From Syntrophaceae bacterium UBA6252 (lineage in GTDB: Bacteria; Desulfobacterota; Syntrophia; Syntrophales; UBA6807), in the NCBI GenBank assembly GCA_002441265.1, contig DJVQ01000048.1, positions 31,946-54,774 on the forward strand: DNA of 22,829 bases. The letters are read 5' to 3'. Of this stretch, positions 14,906 to 22,710 are shown piece after piece (position 1 is the stretch's first letter; every line of letters starts with the position of its first letter). The translations under genes were made by a program, and so were the position numbers. The notes below the pieces were generated by a model. The model was not told where the DNA came from, did no database searches, and worked only from the letters and a program-made list of their open reading frames with translations.

Positions 14906-16003
14906 ATGAGAAGAAAGAGTACGGCAGTTTCGAAGTGGATCGCTGCACTGGTTGTCGGGTTCTTCATCATTGGGATGGCGATGACCGTGTCGGCAAAGGA
15001 GACGATGTGGAGAATGACTTCCACATGGCCCCCGTCGATCAACCTTATCGAGGCGGATCAGCTTTTCGTCAAGTACGTGAATGAGCTCTGCAAGGGCAAG
15101 CTTCAGATCAAGTTCTTCAGCGGCGGTACCCTCATGCCCGCCCAGGAAGTGTTCGACGCCGTCAGCAAAGGCAGCATCCAGGCTTCCGGTGACTGGCCGA
15201 ACTACTGGTCCGGAAAGGACATCGCATTTGACACCCTCGGCTCCTATCCCATGGGTCTGACCCCTGTCGACTATATGGTGTGGATCTACCAGGGCGGCGG
15301 TCTTGCCATCTATCAGGAGATCTATGGTAAATACGGCCTCATGTATTTCCCCACAGGCGTTACGCCTTCCGAGAGCGGTATCCGGAGCAACAAGCCGGTG
15401 AAGACCGCTGCTGACCTGAAAGGCATGAAGGTCCGGATGGGCGGCAAGGCTCAGGGATACATCCTGAAGGAACTGGGTGCCGCACAGGTCGTTCTGTCCG
15501 GCGCGGAAGTCTACCAGGCCCTCCAGAAAGGCACCGTTGACGGCGCGGAATTCTCCGGCCCCAGCACCGACTGGAAGATGGGTCTCGGCGAAGTCAGCAA
15601 GTACTGGATCGCCCCCGGTTTCCATCAGCCGGCGTCCGTCATGGGCGTTATGATCAACAAGGCCGCCTGGGATGCCCTGGACAAGGAGACTCAGTCGCTG
15701 GTTCAGGCCGCATCCAAAGTGGCCTTCCTCGAGTTCATCACCAAGCAGTACTGGGACAGCATCGAAGGCACGAAGAACTTCCTGGACAAGGGAATTCAGC
15801 TTAACAAGATCGATACGGAAACCCTCGACAAGATCGAGAAGATCGTGAACAAGTACACGGAAGAAACGGCCGCAACGAGCCCGCTCTTCAAGAAAGCCAT
15901 CGAGTCGCAGATCAACTACCGGAAAGCACTCTCTACGTGGAGGAACATCGAGGAACCCTTCAATTTCGGTTATAATCCGAAGGAGTACCCGAACATTAAA
16001 TAA
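14906..16003 (+). CDS. dctP: TRAP transporter substrate-binding protein (DctP family)
   Basis: The product has 365 residues; its ATG follows AAGGAGGATAAG. Residues 1-30 form a signal peptide (RRK, hydrophobic core, ending VSAKE), so the protein works in the periplasm. The DctP fold is shown by WRMTSTWPPS, FFSGGTLMPAQEVFDAVSKG, then DLKGMKVRMGG with the conserved ligand-binding Arg, and GTVDGAEFSGPSTDW. The last motif and the long insert after MVWIYQGGG suggest the TakP-like group, which binds 2-oxo or other monocarboxylic acids, rather than DctP for C4-dicarboxylates. This is an inference from motif memory. Its neighbours dctQ and dctM complete the sodium-coupled transporter, and gctAB upstream would convert the imported acid to a CoA thioester. 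Confidence 0.93.
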   Translation: MRRKSTAVSKWIAALVVGFFIIGMAMTVSAKETMWRMTSTWPPSINLIEADQLFVKYVNELCKGKLQIKFFSGGTLMPAQEVFDAVSKGSIQASGDWPNYWSGKDIAFDTLGSYPMGLTPVDYMVWIYQGGGLAIYQEIYGKYGLMYFPTGVTPSESGIRSNKPVKTAADLKGMKVRMGGKAQGYILKELGAAQVVLSGAEVYQALQKGTVDGAEFSGPSTDWKMGLGEVSKYWIAPGFHQPASVMGVMINKAAWDALDKETQSLVQAASKVAFLEFITKQYWDSIEGTKNFLDKGIQLNKIDTETLDKIEKIVNKYTEETAATSPLFKKAIESQINYRKALSTWRNIEEPFNFGYNPKEYPNIK

Positions 16004-16032
16004 CAACACACCGCCCCGTGTGAAACTGTTCG

Positions 16033-16062
16033 GGCGGGGGGGCTCGCGCAGGCCCCCCCGCC
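16033..16062 (+). terminator. Very GC-rich hairpin between dctP and dctQ (attenuator or mRNA stabiliser)
   Basis: GGCGGGGGGGC and GCCCCCCCGCC form a perfect 11-bp stem with an 8-base loop, 29 bases after the dctP stop. There is no U-tract. Such structures after binding-protein genes commonly lower downstream transcription or shield the upstream mRNA from 3' exonucleases, giving more binding protein than membrane subunits. Confidence 0.6.
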
Positions 16063-16137
16063 GGGACAGGGCGGTCCAACCCCCCCGGCCGAATGGAGGG
16101 AGGACAGGTGCCCGGCAGACAGGAGGAAGCGTTACCC

Positions 16138-16647
16138 ATGGATCTCGCAATCAAGATTACCCGAGTCATAGATACCATAAGTGAGTGGACGGGAAGAATT
16201 TTCAGCTGGGTCATCGTCCCCATCGTTCTCATCACCGTCATGGAAGTGATCATGCGGCGGTTTCTCAACTCTCCGACCATCTGGAGCTTCGAAATCCTGA
16301 AACAGCTCTTCGGACTCCATTTCATGATCGTCGCCGCATATGCCCTTCTTTACGGTTCCCATGTGTCGGTGGACCTTGTCACGATGAACCTGTCCACGAA
16401 GAAGAGAGCGGTGGTGGACATCATCTCCTACATCCTCTTCTACTTTCCCTTCGTCATCATCTGCATCAAGGAATCCTATTCGTTCGCGGCCGCGTCGTGG
16501 GCGGTGAAGGAAAGGACGTGGAGCGTTTTCGCGCCCATCATTTACCCCATCAAGACCGTGATTGTAATTACATTCATCCTGCTTCTTCTGCAGGGCATCT
16601 CTGAATTCATCAAGAAGGTGTATCTTGTGAAGGGGGTGAAATTATGA
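16138..16647 (+). CDS. dctQ: TRAP transporter small membrane subunit (DctQ family)
   Basis: The product has 169 residues from an ATG preceded by GGAGGAAGCG. An in-frame ATG 45 bases upstream adds only a hydrophilic stretch and is not used. Four hydrophobic segments are visible near 18-36, 54-72, 87-107 and 130-150. The typical DctQ pattern follows the first: VMEVIMRRFLNSPTIWSFEI, then GSHVSVDLVTMNLS. DctQ pairs with DctM in the inner membrane and is needed for sodium-driven import. Its stop overlaps the start of dctM by four bases (ATGA). Confidence 0.93.
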   Translation: MDLAIKITRVIDTISEWTGRIFSWVIVPIVLITVMEVIMRRFLNSPTIWSFEILKQLFGLHFMIVAAYALLYGSHVSVDLVTMNLSTKKRAVVDIISYILFYFPFVIICIKESYSFAAASWAVKERTWSVFAPIIYPIKTVIVITFILLLLQGISEFIKKVYLVKGVKL

Positions 16648-17975
16648 TGGACCTTAGCCCTGAAACCCTGTCGCTGTTAATGTTCATCGGCCTCTTCATC
16701 GGCATCTTCATGGGCCACCCCCTGGCCTTTGTCCTCGGCGGACTGGGCGTGTTCTTCGGCTGGATCAGCTGGGGACCGGACATGTTCTCCCTGTTCATCA
16801 ACCGGATCTATGGGGTCATGGACAATTACGTCCTTCTCGCCATCCCCCTCTTCATCTTCATGGCCCAGCTTCTGGACCGTTCCGGCGTCGCCGACGATCT
16901 CTTCGTGGCCCTCCGTTACCTGCTGGGAACCCTGAAGGGAGGCATCGGGCTGGCGGTCATCCTGGTGTGCACCATCTTCGCCGCCTGCACGGGGATCATC
17001 GGCGCCTCCATCGTCACCATGGGGCTCCTCTCCCTTCCAATGATGCTGAAATACGGATATGACAAGCAACTGGCCACCGGCGCCATCTGTGCCGGGGGAA
17101 CCCTGGGCATTCTCATCCCCCCGAGCATCATGCTGGTCATGATGGCGAGCGAGGCGTCCCTTTCGGTCGGCAGACTGTTCGCGGGAGCGGTCGTCCCGGG
17201 CGTCCTTCTTGCCTCGCTCTACCTCATCTACATTGCGGTCAGGTGCTTCACGAATCCGAAACTCGGCCCCCCCATGAGCCAGGAGGAATATTCGAAAGTG
17301 AGCATGGGCCAGATCATGAAAATGGTGTTCCGGTCCCTCGTTCCCCCGATGATTCTCGTTCTCGGCGTCCTCGGGTCCCTCTTCTTCGGGATCGCCACCC
17401 CCACCGAAGCTTCCGGCGTGGGAGCGTTCCTCGCCTTCTGCATGGTTATCGCCTACGGGAAGTTCACCTGGAGGGGATTGTATGAAGCCGTCGTCTCGAC
17501 GGCGAAAACGAACGCCATGGTGATCATGGTGATCGTCGGCGCAACCTGTTTCACCGGCGTGTTCCTCGGGATCGGCGGCGACCAGGTGGTTACGGAGTTC
17601 GTTCTCTCCCTCGGCCTCGGAAAATGGGGTACCTTCGCTGTCATGATGCTCATCGTGTTCATCCTGGGCGCATTCATCGACTGGATCGGGATCGTTCTCA
17701 TCTGCTTCCCCATCTTCATCCCCATCGCCAAACAGTTCGGCTTCGACCCGGTGTGGTTCGTGGTCATCATCGCGGTCAACCTTCAGTCCTCCTTCCTCAC
17801 GCCGCCCTTCGGCTACGCCCTGTTCTACCTGAAGGGAATCGCGCCGCCCGAGGTCACGCTGGTGGACATTTACAAGGGGATCGTACCCTTCATCATTCTC
17901 ATGCTGATCGGTCTTACACTGTGCACCGTTTTCCCCGATCTGGTCCTGTGGCTGCCTTCTCTGATTGTCGAATAG
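16644..17975 (+). CDS. dctM: TRAP transporter large permease subunit (DctM family)
   Basis: The product has 443 residues and about twelve hydrophobic segments, matching the usual size. ATG at 16644 overlaps the dctQ stop and follows AGGGGGTG. The diagnostic blocks are PLAFVLGGLGVFFGW, AIPLFIFMAQLLDRSGVADDL, TGIIGASIVTMG, LGILIPPSIMLVM, FFGIATPTEASGVGAF and a late SFLTPPFGYALFYLKG. DctM forms the ion-driven transport path and receives substrate from the periplasmic DctP. The order dctP, dctQ, dctM is the common one. Reading frame and ends show no damage. Confidence 0.96.
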   Translation: MMDLSPETLSLLMFIGLFIGIFMGHPLAFVLGGLGVFFGWISWGPDMFSLFINRIYGVMDNYVLLAIPLFIFMAQLLDRSGVADDLFVALRYLLGTLKGGIGLAVILVCTIFAACTGIIGASIVTMGLLSLPMMLKYGYDKQLATGAICAGGTLGILIPPSIMLVMMASEASLSVGRLFAGAVVPGVLLASLYLIYIAVRCFTNPKLGPPMSQEEYSKVSMGQIMKMVFRSLVPPMILVLGVLGSLFFGIATPTEASGVGAFLAFCMVIAYGKFTWRGLYEAVVSTAKTNAMVIMVIVGATCFTGVFLGIGGDQVVTEFVLSLGLGKWGTFAVMMLIVFILGAFIDWIGIVLICFPIFIPIAKQFGFDPVWFVVIIAVNLQSSFLTPPFGYALFYLKGIAPPEVTLVDIYKGIVPFIILMLIGLTLCTVFPDLVLWLPSLIVE

Positions 17976-18025
17976 GATGGGTGAATATCCGGTAAAACGG
18001 TCCAACATAACGCCATAACCTCCCG

Positions 18026-18063
18026 GAAGGCCCGGGGAAAAACGCACGCTTCCCTGGGCCTTC
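18026..18063 (+). terminator. Strong hairpin between dctM and maoC, no U-tract
   Basis: GAAGGCCC-G-GGGAA pairs with TTCCC-T-GGGCCTTC, 14 bp including one G-U, 10-base loop. Only CAGTACCAAAATT follows, so it is a weak terminator or a processing structure rather than a full stop. It could set MaoC levels separately from the transporter. Confidence 0.55.
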
Positions 18064-18095
18064 AGTACCAAAATTCGCTATAAGGAGTTGCGATC

Positions 18096-18515
18096 ATGAG
18101 AATCAGAAGATACGAGGACGTACAAGTCGGCGAAAAGGCAACATTCCGGAAGACCATCACCGAGGCGGATGTCTGGGCGTTCGGCGCGATCAGCGGCGAC
18201 TTCAACCCGGTCCACATGGATGAGTCCTTTGCGAAGGGCACCATGTTCAAGACGAGAATCGCCCACGGGATGCTTACGGCGGCCCTTCTGGACAGCACGC
18301 TGACGGGGATCATGGGGCAGGGAGGCATCCACATTACCCAGGAAGTGAAATTCCTTCTGCCCGTGAGAATATCCGACAGCGTCGAAGTGGTGTCCGAGGT
18401 CGTTGAAAAGATTGAAGCCAAGAACAGGCTCGTCATCAAGACGGTCATCACCAATCAGGAAGGCAAGGCCGTTCTTGAAGGCAAGGCCGTGACCATGATG
18501 CCTCGGAGCAAGTGA
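18096..18515 (+). CDS. MaoC-like (R)-specific enoyl-CoA hydratase
   Basis: The product has 139 residues, the size of a single hot-dog domain; its ATG follows AAGGAGTTGCGATC. The hydratase-2 signature is clear: FGAISGDFNPVHMDESFA near 29-46, with the catalytic Asp and His pair in GDFNPVH. IAHGMLTAAL and VKFLLPVRISDSVEV follow. Members hydrate trans-2-enoyl-CoA to (R)-3-hydroxyacyl-CoA or run the reverse dehydration. In this cluster it probably acts on the CoA ester formed by gctAB, or on a downstream intermediate. No dehydrogenase or thiolase lies in the window, so the pathway is not closed here. Confidence 0.9.
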   Translation: MRIRRYEDVQVGEKATFRKTITEADVWAFGAISGDFNPVHMDESFAKGTMFKTRIAHGMLTAALLDSTLTGIMGQGGIHITQEVKFLLPVRISDSVEVVSEVVEKIEAKNRLVIKTVITNQEGKAVLEGKAVTMMPRSK

Positions 18516-18830
18516 TCCCGTTTCACTTGCCGGCGGGACGGAACATCCTTTGACGGGCCGCCCCGCCGGCAGTCCGCCGGACGGCGGGGATGGATTTGCA
18601 CTCTCGCCGTTTCTCCCTCCTCCGGAGGTTTTCTCCCCCACTGGAAATCTATTGAAAATAGTGATAAAATATTATCGTTATGCGTTTTACCCGTTCCGAT
18701 GGAACCGCGGATGCATGATTCGGGGCTTGCGGGATCGGATGGGGGGGTACCGACGGATTTTCCACGTAGGTCACGAATCGCTGCTGCCGTGGCTGGCATT
18801 GGGGAGAAAAAAAATTTTTGAGGAACAGCC
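18516..18830. other. Gap between maoC and the sigma-54 activator gene
   Basis: I see no gene. GCCGGCGGG (18529-18537) pairs with CCCGCCGGC (18562-18570), and CCGCCG with CGGCGG follows at 18574-18587, a possible maoC 3' structure without a T-tract. An AT-rich patch at 18650-18676 holds GATAAAATATTATC, a 5-bp dyad, and may be the promoter region of the regulator. No well-spaced -35/-10 pair or -24/-12 site was found. Confidence 0.5.
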
Positions 18831-20270
18831 ATGTCGGTAACGACTCAGGAAAGACTGGACATCATCCAGGCCATCATCGAATCGATCCAGGATGGCGTCT
18901 TCATCGTCGACCGGGAGGGAAACTACGTCAACGCCAACTCCGCCTTCGAGAGGATCACCGGCATCAATCGGGAGGAGATGGTCGGGAAGCACACATTCTA
19001 CATGATCCAGAAAAAATGGATCACCAAGGCAGTCAACCTGGAAGTCATCAAGGATCTGCAGTATCGAAGCGAAATGATCACTTATCCGAGCGAGAAACAG
19101 ATCCTCGTTACGGCGACCCCCATCATGATCCGGGGGGGCGGGTTCGTGGGCGTTGTCAGCAGCCTGAGGGACGTCACGGAATTGGGCCGTATCCAGGAGG
19201 ATCTCCTGAGTTCCAAGCGGATCATCATGGACTTCAAGAAGAAGCTGGAGACCCTGGAAGGAAAAATTGCGGCGGACCAGGATTCCGCGGTGATCGCCCA
19301 GAGCACCGAATTCCGGAGGGCGATCTTTCTCGCCAGGAGGGTGGCCCGGTCCGACGCGACCGTTCTCATTACGGGCGAATCCGGCGTGGGAAAAGACATC
19401 ATCGCGAAATACATACATGAATACAGTGCCAGGAAGGAGTTGGGGCCGTTCGTGAAAATCGACTGTGCCTCCCTTCCGGCCACCCTGCTGGAATCGGAGC
19501 TTTTCGGATATGAAAGGGGGGCTTTCACGAACGCCCGCGCCGAGGGCAAGAAGGGAATGTTCGAAGTCGCCAACAACGGGACCATGTTCCTCGACGAGAT
19601 CGGCGAAATCCCCCTGGAGATCCAGTCGAAACTGTTGAACGCCCTCCAGGACCGGCAGATCAAGCGCCTTGGCGGGACGGCGGCCATACCGGTGGACGTG
19701 CGGATCGTGTCGGCCACCAATGTCGATCTCGCCAAGATGGTCCGGGAGAGAAAATTCCGGCAGGATCTGTACTATCGTCTGAATGTCGTTCCCATACACG
19801 TCAAGCCTCTCCGGGAAAGAACCCAGGATGTCCTGCCGCTGATCAAGCATTTCCTTTCCCTTTACACGGAACAGTACCATCAGAAAAAAAACATCGTTCC
19901 GGAAGCCATGAACTGCCTTCTGAACTATCCCTGGCCCGGCAACGTGCGGGAGCTGAAGAACACGATCGAGAGGATCGTCGTGACGAGCCCGGGCAACGTC
20001 GTGTCCATTCAGGACATTCCGGAGGAAATCCGGAAGGGAAGATTCGAGGAAACGGTGGATCGCGGTGGAGACAAGAATCATGTGATTCAACTGGGGCCGC
20101 TGAAAACGATCATCGAGGAATTCGAGAGGGACGTCATCCGAACGGCCATGGACAGGCACGGCAACCTGAACGACGTGGCCCGCCTTCTGGACATCGATCT
20201 TTCCACGCTGACGAGAAAAAACAAAAAATATTTCCTCACCGGTTACACGAAAAAAACCGCGAAAGGCTGA
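18831..20270 (+). CDS. PAS-domain sigma-54-dependent transcriptional activator
   Basis: The product has 479 residues; its ATG follows GAGGAACAGCC. An N-terminal PAS domain (about 7-118: IIESIQDGVFIVDREGNYV, NSAFERITG) and a short linker lead to the AAA+ domain: Walker A GESGVGKD (182-189), GAFTNA in place of GAFTGA (230-235), Walker B GTMFLDEIGE (250-259) and WPGNVREL (368-375). A Fis-type helix-turn-helix ends the protein (444-466, GNLNDVARLLDIDLSTL). There is no receiver domain, so it probably senses a ligand or redox state directly rather than a kinase. It lies after maoC, and a consensus sigma-54 promoter stands in front of gctA, so control of this cluster is likely. The GAFTNA change affects the loop that touches sigma-54. 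Confidence 0.94.
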   Translation: MSVTTQERLDIIQAIIESIQDGVFIVDREGNYVNANSAFERITGINREEMVGKHTFYMIQKKWITKAVNLEVIKDLQYRSEMITYPSEKQILVTATPIMIRGGGFVGVVSSLRDVTELGRIQEDLLSSKRIIMDFKKKLETLEGKIAADQDSAVIAQSTEFRRAIFLARRVARSDATVLITGESGVGKDIIAKYIHEYSARKELGPFVKIDCASLPATLLESELFGYERGAFTNARAEGKKGMFEVANNGTMFLDEIGEIPLEIQSKLLNALQDRQIKRLGGTAAIPVDVRIVSATNVDLAKMVRERKFRQDLYYRLNVVPIHVKPLRERTQDVLPLIKHFLSLYTEQYHQKKNIVPEAMNCLLNYPWPGNVRELKNTIERIVVTSPGNVVSIQDIPEEIRKGRFEETVDRGGDKNHVIQLGPLKTIIEEFERDVIRTAMDRHGNLNDVARLLDIDLSTLTRKNKKYFLTGYTKKTAKG

Positions 20271-20296
20271 GTCGTCCGCTTCCGGGCGGCGGGGAT

Positions 20297-20327
20297 AAAA
20301 AAAGGGCAGGAGCGGAAGCTCCTGCCC
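20297..20327 (-). terminator. Intrinsic terminator for the left SatP-type gene
   Basis: GGGCAGGAGC and GCTCCTGCCC form a perfect 10-bp stem with loop GGAA. On the minus strand seven T's follow directly. It lies 40 bases beyond the transporter stop and also faces the end of the regulator gene on the other strand. Confidence 0.93.
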
Positions 20328-20367
20328 GGTAATGCCGAAATGCGCCGAACGATGGGCGCCTTCGATA

Positions 20368-20961
20368 TTATTTAATGAAGGGCGAGGGCACGGGGTAGAT
20401 CGCTTTCCCGTAAGCCGTGTTGCAGACGACGGCCCCGGCCAGGTAGATGCCGATCCAGCCGGCGACGATGAGGAGATAACCGACGACGGGTTTCCAGACG
20501 GCCGGGTCGGAGATCCCAAGGTCCAGGGTGACGATGGTCCACAGAACGACATCGACAAGCAGAACAAGGATGCAGATGGCCTTGTTCGCCTTGAAGTATG
20601 CCGGCGTCACCACGGTGAGGAATCCGGCTCCCGCCATCCACAGCCAGCCTTCCACGTAGGAAAGGGGCTTGATGTTGAAGCTGAGGAGCATGAATTTCGC
20701 GAAAACGCTGAGCGCCGCGGCGAACATGAAGAAGGCCGCGAAGAACAGAAACACGTTACCGCCGACGATATTATGGTCTTTCAACTCCATGACTGCCGTT
20801 GTCCACTGAACGATGCCTCCCCCCACGAGCCAGGCGGCAAGAAGCGGCAGACCGCCCAGGCCCACTTTGCCAAGAAACACCGCTGCAAAACCGAAACACG
20901 CGACAGCGAGAGCAGCAAGACCGGCCGGGCCGGGAGATGCGAAGGTATGTTCCTGTGCCAT
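20368..20961 (-). CDS. GPR1/FUN34/YaaH (SatP-like) acetate transporter, copy 1
   Basis: The product has 197 residues from an ATG preceded by AGGAGGAG; ten further upstream codons are ignored. Six hydrophobic helices are expected for the AceTr family, which moves acetate or succinate with protons. The signature near the N-terminus, NPAPLGL in E. coli SatP, reads SPGPAGL here. Family features continue in GLGGLPLL, FFAAFFMFAAALSVFA and EGWLWMAGAGFLTVVTPAYFKANKA. The same substitutions occur in the second copy, so they mark a separate subfamily. For a syntroph or acetogen, acetate export is as likely as uptake. A terminator follows, and a candidate -24/-12 element lies upstream. Confidence 0.9.
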   Translation of the reverse strand: MAQEHTFASPGPAGLAALAVACFGFAAVFLGKVGLGGLPLLAAWLVGGGIVQWTTAVMELKDHNIVGGNVFLFFAAFFMFAAALSVFAKFMLLSFNIKPLSYVEGWLWMAGAGFLTVVTPAYFKANKAICILVLLVDVVLWTIVTLDLGISDPAVWKPVVGYLLIVAGWIGIYLAGAVVCNTAYGKAIYPVPSPFIK

Positions 20962-21059
20962 AATGACTCCTCCTTTTTGAGTACGCGACAAAATAAAAAA
21001 AGATGGGTTTAAAAAAATGATGAAAATTCAACCGCCCTGTGTGGTGTACGTATAGGTAT

Positions 21060-21074
21060 GCTTTCGGCAGGCCA
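21060..21074 (-). promoter_or_regulatory. Weak sigma-54-type candidate before SatP copy 1
   Basis: On the minus strand TGGCCT, five bases, AAGC has GG and GC ten bases apart, about 100 bases before the ATG. Only part of the RpoN consensus is met, and such spacing occurs by chance, so this is tentative. The rest of 20962-21312 holds no gene. Confidence 0.25.
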
Positions 21075-21312
21075 TCCCTCCTTTCTTCCGGCGGATTCCT
21101 TTCCTTGCGCAGGTGCCAGCCCCCGAGAGGAAAATGCCGGTATATGCCCCTGAAACACCTGTATATATAGGAATAAAAGGATCATATTCCTAGAATACAC
21201 GCCATTGCTATCAAATTCGACAATGGATGTCAAGAAATAAGGAATAAAGCGGTCATTCAGGGGGTATCCTCTGGAATTGACTGTGATTCCTCGATTGAGT
21301 AACACGCTGGGC

Positions 21313-21342
21313 AAAAAAAAGGCGGGAGATTTCTCTCCCGCC
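21313..21342 (-). terminator. Intrinsic terminator for the right SatP-type gene
   Basis: GGCGGGAGA and TCTCCCGCC form a perfect 9-bp stem with loop TTTC. On the minus strand eight T's follow. It ends the right-hand transporter transcript before the left copy, so the two copies are probably separate units. Confidence 0.93.
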
Positions 21343-21381
21343 CCGGGAATTCCGAAGCGCCGGCGCACGGCGTCTTCGATG

Positions 21382-21978
21382 TTATTTGACGAAGGGTGAC
21401 GGAATGGGGTAGATCGTTTTCCCGTAGGTCGTGTTGCACACCACGGCCCCGGCCATATAAATGCCGATCCACCCGGAAATGATGAGAAGATAGCCCACCA
21501 CCGGCTTCCAGACCGCGGGATCGGAAATCCCGAGGTCCAGCGTCACAATGATCCAAAGGACGATGTCGATGAGGACAACAAGGGTACAGATCGCCTTGTT
21601 GGACTTGAAGTATGCCGGTGTCACCGCGGTCAGAAAGCCGGCCCCCGCCATCCAGCACCAGCCTTCCACGTAGGCAAGGGGTTTCAGGTTGAAGGTGATG
21701 AGCATGAACTTGGCGAAAACGCTGAGTGACGCGGCGAACATGAAGAAGGCCGCGAAGAAGAGGAACACGTTACCGCCGACGATGTTGTGGTCCTTCAGCT
21801 CCATGACCCCCGTCGTGTATTGTACGATTCCACCCCCTATGAGCCAGGCAGACAGCAGTGGCAACCCCCCCAGGCCCACCTTGCCAAGAAACACGGCACC
21901 GAAACCGAAGCACGCGACGGCAAGGGCTCCCAAACCCGCCGGACCGGGTGACGCAAAAGTATGCTGCGTATGTGCCAT
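21382..21978 (-). CDS. GPR1/FUN34/YaaH (SatP-like) acetate transporter, copy 2
   Basis: The product has 198 residues; its ATG follows AGGAGGACTCATTT. By hand comparison it differs from copy 1 at only about 27-30 of some 195 positions, mostly Ala/Ser/Gly and Ile/Val/Leu exchanges within helices. The ends (HTFASPGPAGL and the closing IYP-PSPF-K) and the central VMELKDHNIVGGNVFLFF are the same. This is a recent tandem duplication, or one kept similar by gene conversion. Each copy has its own ribosome-binding site and terminator, so they can be expressed under different conditions. No substrate evidence is visible beyond the family. Confidence 0.9.
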   Translation of the reverse strand: MAHTQHTFASPGPAGLGALAVACFGFGAVFLGKVGLGGLPLLSAWLIGGGIVQYTTGVMELKDHNIVGGNVFLFFAAFFMFAASLSVFAKFMLITFNLKPLAYVEGWCWMAGAGFLTAVTPAYFKSNKAICTLVVLIDIVLWIIVTLDLGISDPAVWKPVVGYLLIISGWIGIYMAGAVVCNTTYGKTIYPIPSPFVK

Positions 21979-22497
21979 AAATGAGTCCTCCTTTTTTTCA
22001 TCCTTTTTTCATCTGTACCGATTGCCTGTTGAACTCCCCTTGAAACAAAAACCGCCGACTCTTTTTTCACCTCCTTTCTTTCCCGTAATTATCCCTCCTT
22101 TTGGGCATATGGAAACCTGGAATGTACTCCGTATCCCCCCCCCTGAAGAAAAGAAGAAAGCGACTCTTAGTTCCGAATGGCACATCGATGGTTGAATTAA
22201 AAGCAACTTCGCACAGCGGTCTCTTAGCAGATTATAAGAATTACTGTCAAGCAAAAAAAGAAACATCCTTTTTCCGGACATTTGTTATTACTGCAGTGCG
22301 GACGGATTTCCGGGGAACCGCGATGGGTTCACGGGGAGGCAAGGCACCGTGAGACTTGGACAAATGGTAGAATGAACGAGAAGGCCCGTTTCCGGCTGTG
22401 GGGGCGAGGGTTTATTCCGGCGGCAGGGCTCAGGATCCCTGACGCCGGACCCGAACTTTTACCGGGGTCCGGCGCGAAGGGCGCATCCGGGAGAGCA
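21979..22497. other. Gap upstream of SatP copy 2
   Basis: I see no gene in these 519 bases. Base composition drops to AT-rich in 21990-22270, consistent with promoter DNA. A 10-bp stem at 22443-22474 (CGCCGGACCC with GGGTCCGGCG, 12-base loop) lies just beyond the small gene to the right and may be its 3' structure, although no T-run follows. Confidence 0.5.
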
Positions 22498-22677
22498 TTA
22501 CTGGTAATAACGGATGAAGATAATGACGAAGCCGAGAAACCAGACGATGAAAAAAATCATGTAGCTTGTTTCCCTGTTGAGATTGAAGAGGGGTTTCTTC
22601 GACAGAATGGGGTAAATATCTTCCGCCTTCTCGGGCTGCGGCGGGGGCTCCTTCTTTCCTTTGACTTTACGCTTCAA
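22498..22677 (-). CDS. Small single-span membrane protein, unrecognised
   Basis: The product has 59 residues. Translation starts at TTG (22677), eight bases after a perfect AGGAGG; an in-frame TGA lies upstream with no ATG between, so TTG is the only sensible start. The N-terminal third is basic and Pro-rich (KRKVKGKKEPPPQPEK), then DIYPILSKKPLFNLNRETS. One hydrophobic helix of about 20 residues (about 40-56, MIFFIVWFLGF onward) is followed by a short basic/aromatic tail ending RYYQ. Codon use matches neighbouring genes. An N-in, single-helix topology is expected from the positive N-terminus. It points the same way as the two SatP genes, 519 bases upstream of copy 2. I do not recognise the family and assign no function. 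Confidence 0.72.
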   Translation of the reverse strand: MKRKVKGKKEPPPQPEKAEDIYPILSKKPLFNLNRETSYMIFFIVWFLGFVIIFIRYYQ

Positions 22678-22710
22678 CGAGGGTTCCTCCTTTTTTGTTT
22701 CTCCATATCA

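Noticed and set aside
18771..20567. Long minus-strand open frame (598 codons) opposite the sigma-54 activator
   Set aside because: It is a shadow frame without recognisable domains, crosses a terminator and overlaps a clear regulator gene.
22231..22250. TTGACA and TATAAT on the minus strand upstream of SatP copy 2
   Set aside because: Both boxes are perfect but only 8 bases apart, which does not make a sigma-70 promoter.
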